A DNA stretch of 64,000 bases from Acanthornis magna (GCA_036785705.1 JAWUZG010000056.1:11828501-11892500); one strand, 5' to 3'; counted from the first letter of the stretch, positions 1-13,775 are shown. Notes: generated from the sequence alone by a model not told the origin. Made by a program: numbers and translations.

Positions 1-3000
1 GCAGCAGCAAGCTTGAAGAGTAAGTACTGTGTGTGAATGGCAAAAAAGAGAGAGAGGGTTTCAGACCACATTAGCTGCCACTGGCTGCAAAAGAGACCAT
101 CAAACTCCTGTCAGCCTCCTTAGATACCTCTTGAAGAGCTGGCACTCTAAGTGTATTGGATCCTCCTCTGGATTTTAGAGTAAAGGTAGGCAGGCATCCA
201 GGGGGCAGGGGGAAATAGGAGGGCTTATGGACCGAAAAGGAAGCCCAGCCTCTTGGAAAGAAGGAAAAAAAAAAAAACCTCAAACCAAACACCCAACCCA
301 GAAAAGAAAAGAAAGGGGGGAAAAAAGGAAAAAAGCATTACCAAAAAAATACTGTAAATTGAGAAAGCCGAATGGGGAGTGGGGGATTAAATTTAGCCCT
401 CTGGTTTGGAAGCAAACTGGCTGGGGCACCACAAGTGGTTGAGAGAGAAGAAATAGTTTGTGTAATAAAAAGAGAACGTGGTTTATGCAAACTAAAATAA
501 GATGAAGCTAATTAAGGAACCTGAGCAAAGTGTGTGTGTCTGCAGTGCAGTCAATATCACTGCAGTGTGAGCAGAAAGGAGCAGATCCACTGGGAAGCCC
601 AAAGACAGCAGCAAACAGGACAGTTTGGGGAACTCCTGCATGGCCCCACTTGCTGCTGAGGGAGGTGATGGAGGTGATGGAGGGAAGGAAGGGATGCTCA
701 GCGTTAGGAAAAGGGAAGTGTCTGGAGCATCAGTGGCTGATAAGTGATATAAAGGCAGAGGAAGGAGGCATTTGGGAATGAGTTTGCTTAAAGGTTATTT
801 GGGGTGAGCTGGGAAGAAATGCAGAGCCTGTACACACCTAGTGATGGTGGAGCCTGAAGAAACTAACCCAAAACTGAGGATTCCATAACTGAATCCTTGG
901 CAGTAGTGAAGCTATGAGAAAGTGCTGAGAGGAGTGTAATGAGTTTCCTTTTTTTTTTTTTCTCTGGGGTTGCTCGTACCTTTGAGAGGGATAAAAAGCT
1001 GTGATTGGGGATGAGAGAGTGGGTCTGTGACTGCAGACCTACACCTTGGTTTGTGAAGGGGCCAGATGACAGCTGGGAGCAGGTGACACACTGCTGAGGT
1101 GTTCACAGTTGAGAAAAGCTCTTTTGTTTGAAAAATCTTTTGTTTCTAGCATGGAAGAGAGCACCACCAGCCTAAAGTAGAGGTAAAGTCTGAAACTGAG
1201 CACAAGGAGGGCCCCCTGTGCTCTCCTTGCACCCAAACCACATGGCTGCCCTCAGTATCTCTCCTTCCATTTCTCTCTTAATATGATCTTCAATATCTGC
1301 ACTTCCCTCTCTTTCCCCAACATCCTGCTTTGCTTTCTGGTTTATGATATAATAGTTTCTCCCCTCTCCATAAATTATTTCGGTCCCATGCCTCACTTCA
1401 AAACTTGCTTCCCTGACTGCCTCACTTTTTAACCTGAGGCTCATAACCACCAGCCGTGCATCTGTCATCCTGACAGGTAATGCTCCCAGACCACAGAGCA
1501 CGGAGCCTCACTTCTTCCTGCAAGTACCTTATTCCATCTCAGAGATTCAATACCAAATTTTGGTTGTCAATTTCCCTTTGGATTATCCCTCCCCCCTTTT
1601 ATTTTCCCAGTAGTGCAGCACTAGATATTAACTCCAAAACTTGCCAGGTGCCCATATGTTAAAAGTCAATAGGGCAGTGAGGGAAAGCTTTGGAAGGGAC
1701 ACTGGAAAGGACAGTGTCTTTGCCACCTGAAACGCTGCCTTTGGTGCAGCCCAGGACATTTTTGTGCACATTGTTGGGTCGTACCAAGCTTCTCATCCAC
1801 CAACACCAAGACCTGCTCCTCAGGGAGAGCAGAACTCTCAATCTGTTCTCTGTCCAGCCTGTATTTGTGCTCACTGCCCCCACCTCAAAATCCTTTCAGT
1901 CTATACCAGTCCTGTCCATATCAAATTTAATTCTCCATCTGCTGAGATAAACCCTTCCCACCTACTCAAAGGGCATTGGATCCATCGCAGAGCTGCCACC
2001 ACCTGCAGGTGCTGGGTGGGCTGGGACAGACAGGACTGTGCTGGAGCATCACCTGCCTCCCCCTCTCCCTAGCAGGGGTGTTTCCTCACGGGCAGCACAG
2101 TGTAGCCATAGCAATGAAAGGAGACAGGCAAAACACGCTGCAGATGGGGCATGACAGCTCATGCTCTAGGCAGGACTCGGTATTTCCAGCTGGGTATAAA
2201 AGACACACAGACAGGATCTATAAAATGTGACCTGGCTGATTTTGCTCAGACTCACGTATGTGAGACACTCCGAAACAGCTCATGCCTGACCACAGCCCTT
2301 TCTCCCCGTAACATAAAGATCTTTTGGGAAATGTACATGTTTAGTTGTTTTGCTGTGGAATAACTGAGCCCTCTGTACCCTCTGCTGCTGCCGTGGTTTG
2401 GCAAAGAAAACCTCATTTGAACCTTTGGTGAGCTTAAGCCAGGGAACAGAGAAAATTCCACTTCGGAGCTGACCAGCTAGGAAAATGTGATGCTCCACAC
2501 ATAGTGGTTTCTTAGCAGCTTCAGAAAGGGGATAGAAACTGCTCAGTACCTGCTGGCTGTCCCAGTTTTTTGTCTGCATCAGGAGTGATCGGAAAAACAG
2601 CTAAATATGTTCAGAGAAATTGTGATTCATAAACTGCTCTTGTGTTTGTTTGTTCTTTAAGCTGAGGAGTGGCCAGGTAAAAAAAAAAGGTCACATAGAC
2701 GGCTTTTGTTTTTTGTTTGAAGAAGGAAAGCAACAGTTCATGGCTCTTTGAAATACAGGTAACACATTGCAAAAGTGCTTGCAGTTAGGTAAGATTTTTA
2801 CATGTCATTATAAAGTTCAATGGAGGCTTATGTCTATTCCCACCGAAGTTTAGCCTTCAGGGAGCACGAATATTTGAACAGAGAACAAACCCTGTGGCCA
2901 AGGAAAAGTGGATAATAGCTTTTCTGTGAGAACTGTTGAATATCCAGAATTTACATGGTGGAAGCAGTCACTGAATGAAAATGGCCAGAAAAGGGAAAAA

Positions 3001-3417
3001 CACCAGACAGAAGAAGGTTGTGTCAATTAAGGTGATAGTTGCAGTTTTTCAAAAGCAATGAAAGGTGGGCTTGGGTGGCTTTTCAGCAGAGAGAGAGGGA
3101 AAAAGAAAAAGAGAAATAGAACAATAGTAGAATAAAGAATAAACCTTTCAAACTGCTTTTAAAAATTGTGCTAACCAAACCACTCATGTTTTTGAACTGC
3201 TGCTCCTTCCCTACAACTACCAGAGCAGTCATCTCACAGCTCTCAGCTTGTCTTATTCTCAGAATGAAAAGGAGGGTATTCTGTGCCTAAAACACTTATC
3301 ATTTCTGAAATTATTGTGTTCTATTAAAAGCTAATTTGGCATTAAAAAAAAGCACAGTGTGGACACGAGAAAGGGCTGTGGGATCCCAGCTGCTCTGCAC
3401 ACAGGTGGTTAAGTGGG
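1..3417. other. Noncoding desert, left edge
   Basis: No exon or gene family is recognised. Visible structure is a purine-rich tract (about 297-345), a doubled gaggtgatg (662-679) and a T13 run (949-961). All open frames are short and overlap one another in several frames. Confidence 0.6.
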
Positions 3418-3451
3418 GTGCACAATTTCAGTCTGTGCACAATTTCAGTCT
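3418..3451. repeat. Tandem duplication of a 17-bp unit
   Basis: gtgcacaatttcagtct occurs twice head to tail with no mismatch, which suggests a recent slippage event. Confidence 0.9.
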
Positions 3452-4256
3452 ATGAACTCTTTTCAGGTGCTGAAGACCTAGGGTCAATCCAGGACCTTTG
3501 GGCTTGTGTCCAAAAAGTATTGTTCATGCTTTTACAATTATTTGTCTGACATTGCAACAGACACTTCTTCATCAGCTGTCACAATTTCCTTCAGCGATCG
3601 ATATTTGAGCTCTCCCTGCCCTGCGGTGCTGCTAAAGCTCTGACACCACATTGAACTGAGGCACACAGAAGAAAAGGGCCTTGCTCAAGGCTGTGGATGA
3701 AGCCAGAGTCAGAGCCAGAACGTCTCCATTCCCAGCACTATTCCCTCTTCCAAAGCCAGCAAAATCCTGCTGCAGCAGTTCAGGAGTGTTTGCTGCTCTG
3801 CTAAGATGTTTTTCTGGATTGATGCTCAATGCCACCCCAAAATGTCAGCTCTGACTCTCGCATTTGGGTCCCGCACTTCTCCAGTCCAAGATCCCACGAT
3901 GAGGAAAGCATGGTGTAATATGGAAATGTCCATGTCATGGCTTTTGTGACTGGGTCCCTGAGCGGGGTTATTGTATGGTCTCATTTTGGAGTCCTGCTGA
4001 AGAGACAGGGCTGACACCTCTCTAGCTAAAAATTAGGAGGGGCCTAAAACCTCCCAGGAGAGGCTCTACCTACTGAAATGTTATCCTGAGAGAGTGGAAG
4101 GGGACTGAAAAGAAACGAGTCAACATCTGGGGGCAAAAAGGACACAGAGGAGCCTCCCCACCAAACACAGCACCTGTGCCCCTTTATTCCAGTGTGAATA
4201 TCAGCCTTGTTGGTGCAGGTGGAAAACTCACCCCATATTTAAAAAGCCAGCCCCAT

Positions 4257-4276
4257 ACACACACACACATACACAC
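4257..4276. repeat. Short (AC)n run
   Basis: Ten AC-like units with one T substitution at 4270. Confidence 0.9.
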
Positions 4277-5474
4277 GCAGCTTCTCCCAGCCCTGTTTGC
4301 ATCCTGGATTGGAAACGGTGCCCTTCCTGAACCTCCTGTGCTGGACAAAGTACCTATTGAACCTTCAGTGGCCAGGAGGCTCCAGCTCCTGCTGAATGAG
4401 CTGCCTTCTGCTCACAGCCCGTCCCAGCGCTGGCAGACGTAAACAGCGGGGCTCGCCCCCACCCCGATATTGTGGCTTGTTCATCCCCTGATAAAAATAG
4501 AATCCCGGGTGGGATGGTGCACACAGACCGGGGTTTGTTTGGCAGTGGATTTTTTAAAAAATACTTTCTCCTTTTTGCTTCTCTTGTCCCCTTGGTTTTT
4601 CTGATTGCACAACAGGGCTGTGTGAAGGGAGTGGGGATGGACACCTTTGGTCAAAGATTTGGCACTGGGCAATGCTGGATCACCTAGAGGAGTCCTCTTA
4701 TGCTTATCCTGGCCAGCATCTCATCTCCATTCTTGGATGGGGAAGCTCTGGAGGCGACAGGCACCACCAGCTCAAATGTGTGGTGTCAGGGCTCACACCA
4801 GCATTTGGGCTGGGGCTTGGCTCACAGAGCCATGGCCTGGGGCTGCTCATCCCTCTGCGCTTCTGGAGGGCTCCCCGGGGGTACTTGCTCTTGTGTTTTG
4901 AGGTGCAGGGAAGGGCTGACATCTCCTAGGTGAGGGGAGCTGGAGCAGGGTTATTAATTGGATGAGACACAACTTCACAGCTCTTGGTGCCCCTGCTGCA
5001 CACGGGACTTGCTGTCCCTCCTGCTGCCCAGCTCCATGCTCATGGTGTATGACACGTGTCCAGCCTTCGTGGCCATCCCTGGGTGACAGTGAAACAGTTT
5101 TTGTACAGGAGGAGCAGCACGGATTGCTCCCTTGGGCAGGGCGATGCTGTGCGCAGCTCCCTGCCCTCTCACACGACTCACGGCTCTCCCTTTCTCCTTT
5201 TTTCCCCTTTTGCCACATTCATGCCCTCACCTCACCTTGTTAATCAGCTGCTTGGACTGAACCTAACTTCGCCCCCCTCCCAGCCCCACGATGGAGACTT
5301 GCAGGCTCAGCAAGGAAACGTGGGGGTGGGCAGCACGCAGAATGTTTGTACAATGAATGAATGAAAACAGTGCTAATTTTATGTTCCTCCCGACTTGGGA
5401 TGGAGCAACACGGGAATACAGCCCCTTTTGTACGGGCATGGGACATCTCCTCTGTTTGCTTTTCTCCCAGAATG

Positions 5475-5625
5475 CCTCTTCTCGCCCTGCACGGTATAAA
5501 CAGGTCGCTGTTGACCTTGGAAGCTGTCGGAGGGGTTACGTCAAGCCCGGCAGATTTGCTGGGCTGGGTACTTACGGTCTCGCACCCTCCTGCGCTGGCA
5601 AGAGGTGACGTACGCTGAGCTGGGT
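5475..5625. promoter_or_regulatory. Candidate regulatory islet with two CRE-type sites
   Basis: A CpG-enriched 150 bp contains TTACGTCA (5536-5543, reverse complement of the CRE variant TGACGTAA) and TGACGTAC (5606-5613). An extended nuclear-receptor half-site, ccaaggtca on the minus strand (5520-5512), lies next to them. CpG depletion is normal in such deserts, so a retained cluster hints at function. No transcript evidence is visible. Confidence 0.35.
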
Positions 5626-8600
5626 TCCCAAGGGGGGCTGGCCACCCCTGCCTGTGGCAGTGGGGAAGCCTGGAGGTCTCCCTGACCCCCAGTGAGATTT
5701 GCTGCTCAGGGGAAATTCTGCAGAGAGTTTCTCCTGTTGCTTGGTTTGCTGTTTTTTGTTGAACAAGGATTTTTATGGCATTTTTTTTGTTCCAGTGGAA
5801 GGTGTTTGCTTGTCTGAGGTCAGCGAGGAAGAGGCAGGGAGTGGATGTGGGAGTGCAAAGAGCAGGAAGCAAATAGGCTCTGGTAGCAGGTGTAGCTTCA
5901 TCTGCCTTCTTCAAAAAGTTTCTCTGGGCTTGGTGGGATGTGCCAGGCGCTTGGGAGGTGGGAGAGGTCAGTGGAGAGGCTTTTGACCTGAGCATACCAA
6001 TGCCCCTCCACAAGGAAATATTGAGCTCCTTTGTTGACGGTGAAAAGAAAGCTCAGAGAAGCACTAGCAGAAACCTGACCCACAGAAAGGGCTGCTCCAC
6101 AGCTCTGGCTATGGCCTGTCCTCTGGTCAGGCTTTGCTGAAAAACACGAGGAATGAACCCATGCATCTCAGTGCTGAGGGGTTGATGAGGTGCTCCCCAG
6201 CCAGAGTCACTTATTTCTGGAGGGGGAAAGGCTTCCTCCTAGGGGCTGGAAGGAACACCTTCTGTTCTTCCCACTCTGAAGGTCATCGACACTGTGCCGG
6301 TGGCTTTAAAGCCCCTGCAGAGGACTAGGCCAAGGCACTCGGTGGCAAAGAGCTTTCCAGGAATCCTGGAGGCTGAGCAGCTTCAGCTGATGAATAAAGG
6401 GATCGCAGGGAGGCTTGGCTCCGCTGGCATGCAACAGCCCAGAGGTCATTTTTTAAGCAGACGTCCAAGAACATTCACAGCAGGCAGTGGGCTTTTCTTA
6501 CAGCAGTTAACTGGTTTTCAGTCCTCAGCAAGAGGTGTGTACTCATCTCTCGGGCACTCAGCCTCTTCTGTCATCCCGTTAACACAAGAATCCCCTTGAG
6601 CCTCTTAACCCTCTCAGTCCTGCCCAGAATATTCATTTTCCCTTTCCCATTTATATCTCGCTTCTTAATTTGCAAGTGAAAGAGGTTTCATGCTGGTAAA
6701 CAAAAAAATGTTGTAAAAAAGTCAATCTCAAAACCAAAACCCCAGTAAAAGCTCCACTCAATTGGACTGTAATTACACGGACCCACATATAACAGATGTG
6801 GATGTAAGATGAGCACTGGATGTTGCTATCTGCAATCACTGGAGCTGTCAGAACTCAGCTGCAGACCTGTACAAATGGAAAAGAGTGCAGGGAGCTTCTT
6901 CAGGCATGACACATGGAAACCTTGATAAATTATCCAACCTCAGGGCTGGCAGTGAGTAGGTAGCTGGTTCCTTCCATTTCTGTTACATTTATTATTAGTT
7001 TTTCCTCTTTCTTTTTCAGTTGAACTACGAAATCTCTTCCTCTGATTTTAGCATTTCACTCCTTGTTTTCCAGTCTTCAGCAAACGTGTCTTTTTTGTTT
7101 GCTGCGGAAGAGAGGACATTTCTCTGTCTGGATTGTAATTTGGGTAGGTGGAGCAGGAGTTTTAGGTCAGAAGGCCCAGAAATATCCTCAAGGTTACTCC
7201 TAATAGCACAGTCCTACTTTTTCTGCCAGAGGAATGTATAACCTGCCTCACCTTTTAGCCCTGAGTACTCAGGGGGGCAGATGAACCTTCCATTAATAAG
7301 ACCATGGCTGGACAGGAGGTTGTGACCCTCCCATCCTTTTCTCAGCACTGGACTGGCGTTCTCAGAGAAGCATCCAGAGTTACGGGGATGCTCCTGTGGG
7401 TCTCCATTATTAAACACACCTCCACAGAGCCTCCTCCTTTTCCTTAGCTCGGTGTTGCTCGGCCCTTCCCACAGCTCGATGTCTCTTTCTGCCCTCTGCT
7501 GAGTTTCTAGGTGGATAAGATGAGCAATAGAGGTTTGAGCCTGGGTTGAGGCACATGTGGTGTGGTGGCTGGTAAGAAAAACTTGCCTTGGCTCGTGTTC
7601 TGTTAGGACAGAACATTTTGAACTGCCCCAGGCTTTTGCATCCGTGCTGGGATTAGATTTGCACTCACTGCCAAATACTGGACCAAGCAAGGCTGCAGGG
7701 GACAAGTCCTCAGAACACCTTCCCAGCAATCTGTACACTTTACTGACTGCTGCTGCTTTCTTAAAAACCCAGCTGGGACCGTGCTTGGAGCTCCTAACAG
7801 GTCTCTCTTTGACAACTGCTGCCTCCTGGCATCTGTACATTTTTGGGAAACATCCCCCACTGGCTTGCAAAGAGGTGGCTGCAGCTCCAGGAGACATTTC
7901 TGTGTCCCTCTCCAGAGGTTCCTGGTGCCTGAATCTGGGTCAGGGTTGAACAGGTCCATCTGAGGAGCTACTACAGTGGAGAGGAAAGCAAAGGACTAAA
8001 ATCCAAATCCCCCACCTTCATCAGAGCAGCTCTGCAGATCAAGGGCTCTCTGGAAATGTTATTGCTCGGCCGGGATGTTGAGATCCCAGTGTCAATATTT
8101 GGGAAGTAGGAAGGGCCCTGCCAGATGCAGCATTCCCAGAAACAAGGCTCTGTGCACAGGGCTGGGGCAACTGCTGGGGCTCAGCCTGGGACACCCCACA
8201 CTCCTGCAGAAGCCCCTGGCCAGTCCTGCCCTGTGGGGAGGCAGAGGGAGGGCTCTACTCACAATTCTAATCTGCCCCTTGGAGGTTTGGGTGAGATTTA
8301 TCCTGCTCTTCAGAGAAGCAGATGGCAAGAATTGCTCTGATGCCGTAGTGTTTCAGCAAAATGCGTGAGTGAGTTGACTTTGATTCTGCAGCAGAATTGT
8401 CTGAGGGCCTGGGGGCAAGAGCCTTGATGTCTGCTCAGGAATGAGGCTGCTGCAGCACAGTCACTGTGTCAAAACTCTGTCAAAACAGCTTCCTCTGAGG
8501 GATGAGTTAATGGTGACTTGACTCACAGCCCTGAGGCAGCTGGGAACGGGCGAGAAGGTGAGACTTGATGTAATGATGCTGATGTCAGGCTGCAAGAGCA

Positions 8601-8760
8601 ACGCCACTGTCCCCAGAAGGGGTCCTGCCACCTCAGAGGGAATGGGCTGGGAGCCCAAACCTGATGTAATGCCAGGACCCTTCAGGTGAGTGAATAAAAG
8701 ACCTGGCATGCTCACAGCCTCAAGACTAGCTGCCCCCAGAGCACATATACTTGATTTCCT

Positions 8761-8866
8761 CCTTCCTTCCTTCCTTCCTTCCTTCCTTCCTTCCTTCCTT
8801 CCTTCCTTCCTTCCTTCCTTCCTTCCTTCCTTCCTTCCTTCCTTCCTTCCTTCCTTCCTTCCTTCC
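8761..8866. repeat. Pure (CCTT)26.5 microsatellite
   Basis: 106 bp of CCTT units without a single interruption, preceded by a short TTTCCT lead-in and followed by gtctgtcttgg. The minus strand is a GGAA polypurine tract. Frames through it give FLPS or GRKE repeats and are not genes. Confidence 0.99.
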
Positions 8867-10740
8867 GTCTGTCTTGGAAAAAAAAAAGAAAGCTGTAAGA
8901 ATACTTTCTTGCATGGAAGGAGTGACAGCCATGCTTCACCTTGCGGGTCATTCACCTTCTGCCCCCTCTTTTCCCAAGCTCTATTAGGAAAGGCTGGATA
9001 CATGGCCTGGGTGGCAAGGAAAAGTCAGATCCACTGCATGGGAAAGTGGAACTGAGCATCAACTGAGGCTGCAAAGGTGGAAGCAGAGTTAGCAGACCAA
9101 GGAAATCCCCACACTACGGAGTGAGGGCTGTGGGCATGTGCTACCCTACCCCTTATCCCTCCTCTCTTCAGCCCCCACACGTAGCACAAACATTCAGCAG
9201 ACAGCCTGTCCTTTGGCTTGGGACTACTCAGGTGGGAAATAGCATTTCAGGGCTTTGTGATTTGTTTTACCCTTTCCTTTGTTGGGTCCTTTTACAGGAA
9301 CCCAAAAGTAGCTGTTTTGAAAAGACAGTAGAGACTGTGTGGACCTTTGGTAACTTTTTTGAAGACCGTGAGACCTGCCAAACAGCCCGAGAGAAAGGAT
9401 CTTACTGTGTTGATTTGTTTTCTTTGGTTTATGGGGGGAAAAAATATTTCACACATAATTAGTGCAGCCACAGAGAGATTGTATTAAAGGCGCTTTACTG
9501 GAAATTTCAAGGGACAGAACAAGGGAAACCTGTGTTAACACTAGCAGCCGGGAGAAGGACCTTGCCTGCAAAATGGTGGGGAAGGACAATGTGGGGTGTT
9601 CAAGCTGCAAGAAAGAAACTGTTCAGGAGGGCAGCATGTGCATCAGGGTCTGGGATTAAACTAAGCTGCTGAGGGCCACGATGCTCCTGCTTCCCTCCCC
9701 CAGCTCCCACCAGGGCTGCAGGCTGCCGGCCTGGGTGGTCAGCTCTGGGGGAGACTCCACTGCCATGGAGGGAGGAGAGCAAGGACCAAGAGCCCAATTT
9801 GCTTCTCAGTATCAAAATCCCCGGTGTTTCCTTCAGCTAAAGCCACCCATTTTCAGTTTTACCCCTGTGTCAGTGTGGGAAACCAGCCAGTCCTTCTATC
9901 TTGAAGACCTCTCCAACACAAGAGCTCTTGCCTGCTTCTTCCATCTGCTGAGCCCACTCCAAAGAGAACAGGAGTTCTTATAATGCAAGGACTTCCAAGA
10001 CAAACCCAAATCGCTCAGATTTGTCCATACTCTGGTGAAAAGACCACCACAGCCCTCTCTCTCCCTGGGTGTTTCCATGAAACCAATCACTTTGCATTCC
10101 CTGGAGTTCTGAGTTTCCTGGTGGACCTTGCTTCTGTCCAAAAGCAGAGTTGTGGGAATGAGGTATGATCTTATTCAGGTTGGATTTTTTGACACCTGGG
10201 GCTCAGTGAGATCCCTGAAAATGAAAAACTTAATTTTCTGTTTTACTCTAGTTTGAGGGACACTGAAATAGGAGTAAAGGACTGATGTGTCCATGAGACC
10301 CATGTTGGTACCTTATTGCATGGCACCCACTATTGAACTGTCTGAGCTCTCCACCCATGCTGAGGTGTCGCTTTAACTTCAGACACACAGAAATACCATT
10401 ATTTAGAAGTAGAGATGTGAAGTGCACAGCCCTGCCCAGGGCCATGTTAAAAACCTCTGTTTCACACGTATTTAGCTGCCCACAAATCAGCCTACAGTTC
10501 CCCGGTACACTTGTTCCCAGGCAGGGGAAGCAGCCTTTAGACTCTCCTGCTTGCAAGTCCAGCTGTTTCCTATGAAAATCATGTGCTTGCTGCTGGCTGG
10601 TTTGTCTTCCTTATTGTTTCTGCTCATTTTGTTTTTAAAGCTTACATCATTCTGTGGCCAGCAATGTCTTGGGTGTCATACAAGAGCCACTCTTTCCCAG
10701 GTTACCTGAGGGCAACGCCAGAGCTGAACAGCAGCTCCAC

Positions 10741-10836
10741 AGAAGGCACGAATATACTGTGGCCATTTATTTCCTGCTCTGCTCAGCGGAGGAGTGAGGC
10801 ATATTTGTGGTGGTTTCTATTAGACATCAGGGAGGA
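10741..10836 (+). repeat. Dispersed direct repeat, copy 1
   Basis: About 96 bp that recur at 11373-11467 in the same orientation. By hand alignment roughly 80 of 95 positions agree, with one single-base gap. The best-conserved cores are tttatttcctgctctgct and tttgtggtggttt. The similarity does not extend convincingly on either side. The family is not recognised; it could be an old local duplication or two copies of a short element. Confidence 0.8.
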
Positions 10837-11372
10837 GCAGAGCCTGGTGGTTGGCAGAGGCACGGCCGTGGGCTCCTGGGTTTTATTCACAGCAATGCCA
10901 CTTTGAGGGGCAAAGTGACACGACCTGCTCTCCTCACCCTTTGCAGGGACATCAGTATATTTAACTATTCCACAAGAGAGCTGGCAGCACCTGGAAAATT
11001 CGGTAATTCAACAGCAGCTCAATTGTTTGTGTGTCACCTCAGCTGCCACGGAGTGTTCTCTGGCTGTGTGGTGGTGCTGGGCACAGGACACCCTCATGGG
11101 TGTTGAGCAGGGAGGGCTGTGGAAGTAAAGCAATGCAAAAAGCCAGTCTACACTACATCCAACTTGTGCCTATTCCTTTTTCTTGGGAGATAATTTTTCG
11201 TCTTCTCCATTTGGGCTTTATAATTTTCCCTGCATGATATTCCCTGCTGGAATATCTCCTGGGCTCTCCTGAAGCTTCTGACCTCTCTCCAGTCTGGAAG
11301 GTCATTTCTTTGTGCACTTCCCTGACTCCCAGCTTATGCTCCCTCTGTTTTTCCATGTGCCAACTTTACAGC

Positions 11373-11467
11373 AGAAGGCACAGACACACTGTGGCTGTTT
11401 ATTTCCTGCTCTGCTTAGGAGAGGAGTGAAGCCTGTTTGTGGTGGTTTTATTAGCCATTAGGGAGGT
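11373..11467 (+). repeat. Dispersed direct repeat, copy 2
   Basis: Partner of 10741-10836, about 630 bp downstream and in the same orientation. It shares the cores named there and the flanking agaaggcac and gggagg ends. Confidence 0.8.
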
Positions 11468-13775
11468 TAGTGCAGGGTCTGGAAAGGCACTGGGGCTTAG
11501 GCAGGCAGGATCTGCCCAGGGAACCCACCTGTCACAGGTGAAGGTGCTGCTGGGGCTGAGAACGGACCTGAGGAGCGTGGCATGCATCAAACCCCTGCTG
11601 GCCAAGGAGAGTCTGGGCATTGGGAATATGATTAAGCAAATGAGTGTTTATTCCCATTACTGAGCTGTTTCCTGCAACTCAGGATGCTGATTAATTGGGA
11701 AGCGGTACCAGGAGGCAGGGCAGGCCTTGGGACAGTGTTTACAGCACTCCTCCTTGGTACAGGGCGAGGGTGGCCCATAATAACCCTCTGTTAGCCACCA
11801 GCAAGGTGTCCTGGTCGGGTTTTTCCATTTGCCCTGTGTGTGGCTCTCATCTTTGTCCCCTGACTCATGCCAGCTCTGGAAAAGCCCAGGTCCCAGTTGT
11901 CCCCAAACAAACTTCTCTATTTAACACAGCTCAGGCTGTGGGGTGGTGGCTGGGGCGTGAGGAGGAACAGCATCCTCCCCGGGAGCCCTGGAGACACTCA
12001 GGCGGTGTCTGTCCCTTTGCTGCCACTCTTCCCTTATTTAAAGCCATCCTGTTTATGCCTCTGGATGCAGAGGTGAAGGGCTGGCAGGCACACTCTGGCT
12101 CGTGGTCCCCTCAGAGCAGGAGACAAAAGGTGGAGGAGGGAAGCAGGGCTGATGGCAGAGCCAGCCAGGTCGGCAGGGATTTTCCTTTGATGTGTGTCTC
12201 TGGGCAGTGCTGTTCCATGCTGCCGCAGCCGCTGCAATTATGGCACTCTCTTCCCTGCCAATTTTCCATGTCCATTAGTGCTGAGCTTGGTTTGTGACAT
12301 TAATTCTTTCTCTGCTGACGTGGGCAAATAAGCCACTGGCGTGTCTCTGATTTAGGAAAGCCAGAGGTGCAGCTCTTTTGCCACAGCCATGCAGAGTGTG
12401 GCACACCACACGCAGAAGAGAGCAGGCACCAGAGCAAAGCAGGGCAGCACGAGTGGTGGGAAAGGGAGAGCAGGAAACAAAGTGCCCTAAAGCATCCTCC
12501 CTTCCCTCTGCCTGGGCTTAGGGCTGCTCCACACCCCAGGGGTCCTTCCCACAGACCCCACAAACTGCAGCGCTGGTCTCAGGTGGCATTCCCCGCCTCC
12601 ACAAATACCTGGGCCAGGTGCACGATCCCTGCCCCAGCGCAAGGCTGGTAGTCCCTAAACACTCAGAGTCCAGCACACTCCCTGCCATTTATTCAAGTGG
12701 ATGCTGAGAGCATCGCCTCTCTGCTGCTGGCCCTGCCAGACTCTCCCACTTTTGTCTTCTGACAGTCTCATAACAAAGACACCTAAATTTTATCTTGTCT
12801 GCATCACTTTAACCATACAGGCAGCTTGAGCACAGGAGGAAAACTACTCCCTTTCTGTGTGACAAGGACTGACTCAAGGACCCCTTCTGAAACCCTGCTT
12901 TGAGCAGGAATCTCATTTGAAAAACACTTGGCTAATGAATACAAGCGTATAATGTGAAACAACAATTCTGCTATTTTGAGGTCACTCGAAGCAGTAAGCC
13001 TGGAGAGAGTTGATGGGAATCCTCTACCTCAAGATCAAAATCAGAGGTCCAGGACTGGAATCCAGATGAGGTAATTTGGGTTGATTGGGAATAAAGGGTC
13101 ACTTTTCAGTACGGCAAAAGAAATGACATAAGCTTTATGAGGCTGGGTGAAGAAGGGACTGGTCTGGTATTAGAGCTTCTGGCTTTTTGGACAGCAATAT
13201 ATTTGTGCTCCACACTGTGGATCCAACCTCCCCATGGGGCCTCAGTCTGCACTGCAGGGAGCTCCTGCTGAGGGAATTCAGTGTGTAAAGATGGAGAAAG
13301 AGGTGTCCTTTCTAGGCATGACCACGAGCTGCAGGGGAGTGAAGGAACTGGTTAATAAGAGCTGAGACCTCAATGGGAGGCTTAACAGAGCTCAGAGCAG
13401 ACTGACCTCAAACACACTCAGACATAATTTTCTATCCTGAGGTGATTGCTAGTGCTGTCTTCTGAGAAGTTGCCAACCTGCTGCTGTTGGAAACTCACAG
13501 ATTCTGACTGCAGGGCCCGTGGCTGCCTTCATATTTCACCTCACACATCAGACGCCTCTGCACAAGCTCCAGCACCCAATGGGACCAAAAAATACCAGCA
13601 GAGAGAAAGCAGGAGTAAGAGAAAAACAGATTTTAAGATTTGATCCGAGATGTCTTTCCCTTCCCTGGGATGGCTGGAGAAGCACCTGCCTGGCCAGGTG
13701 GATGTGTGGGATGAGGGGCTGGAGGTGCAGCAGGCAGCAGAGTTTGGGCAGGTCTGTATTACTGCACTCACACTT

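Larger units (their letters stand above)
3452..8760. other. Noncoding desert with a few long chance frames
   Basis: Apart from the AC run and the CRE islet listed separately, I see unique sequence. Two minus-strand frames reach 257 codons (5240-6013, TTG start) and 227 codons (7214-7897, ATG start). Neither contains a recognisable domain. Confidence 0.55.

Noticed and set aside
5240..6013. 257-codon minus-strand frame
   Set aside because: TTG start, no domain, no splice or promoter context. A chance frame is the simplest reading.
7214..7897. 227-codon minus-strand frame with an ATG
   Set aside because: No recognisable domain. With six frames over 64 kb at about half G+C, one such frame is not surprising.
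8461..9055. Frames with FLPS, GRKE or similar repeats
   Set aside because: Translations of the CCTT array.
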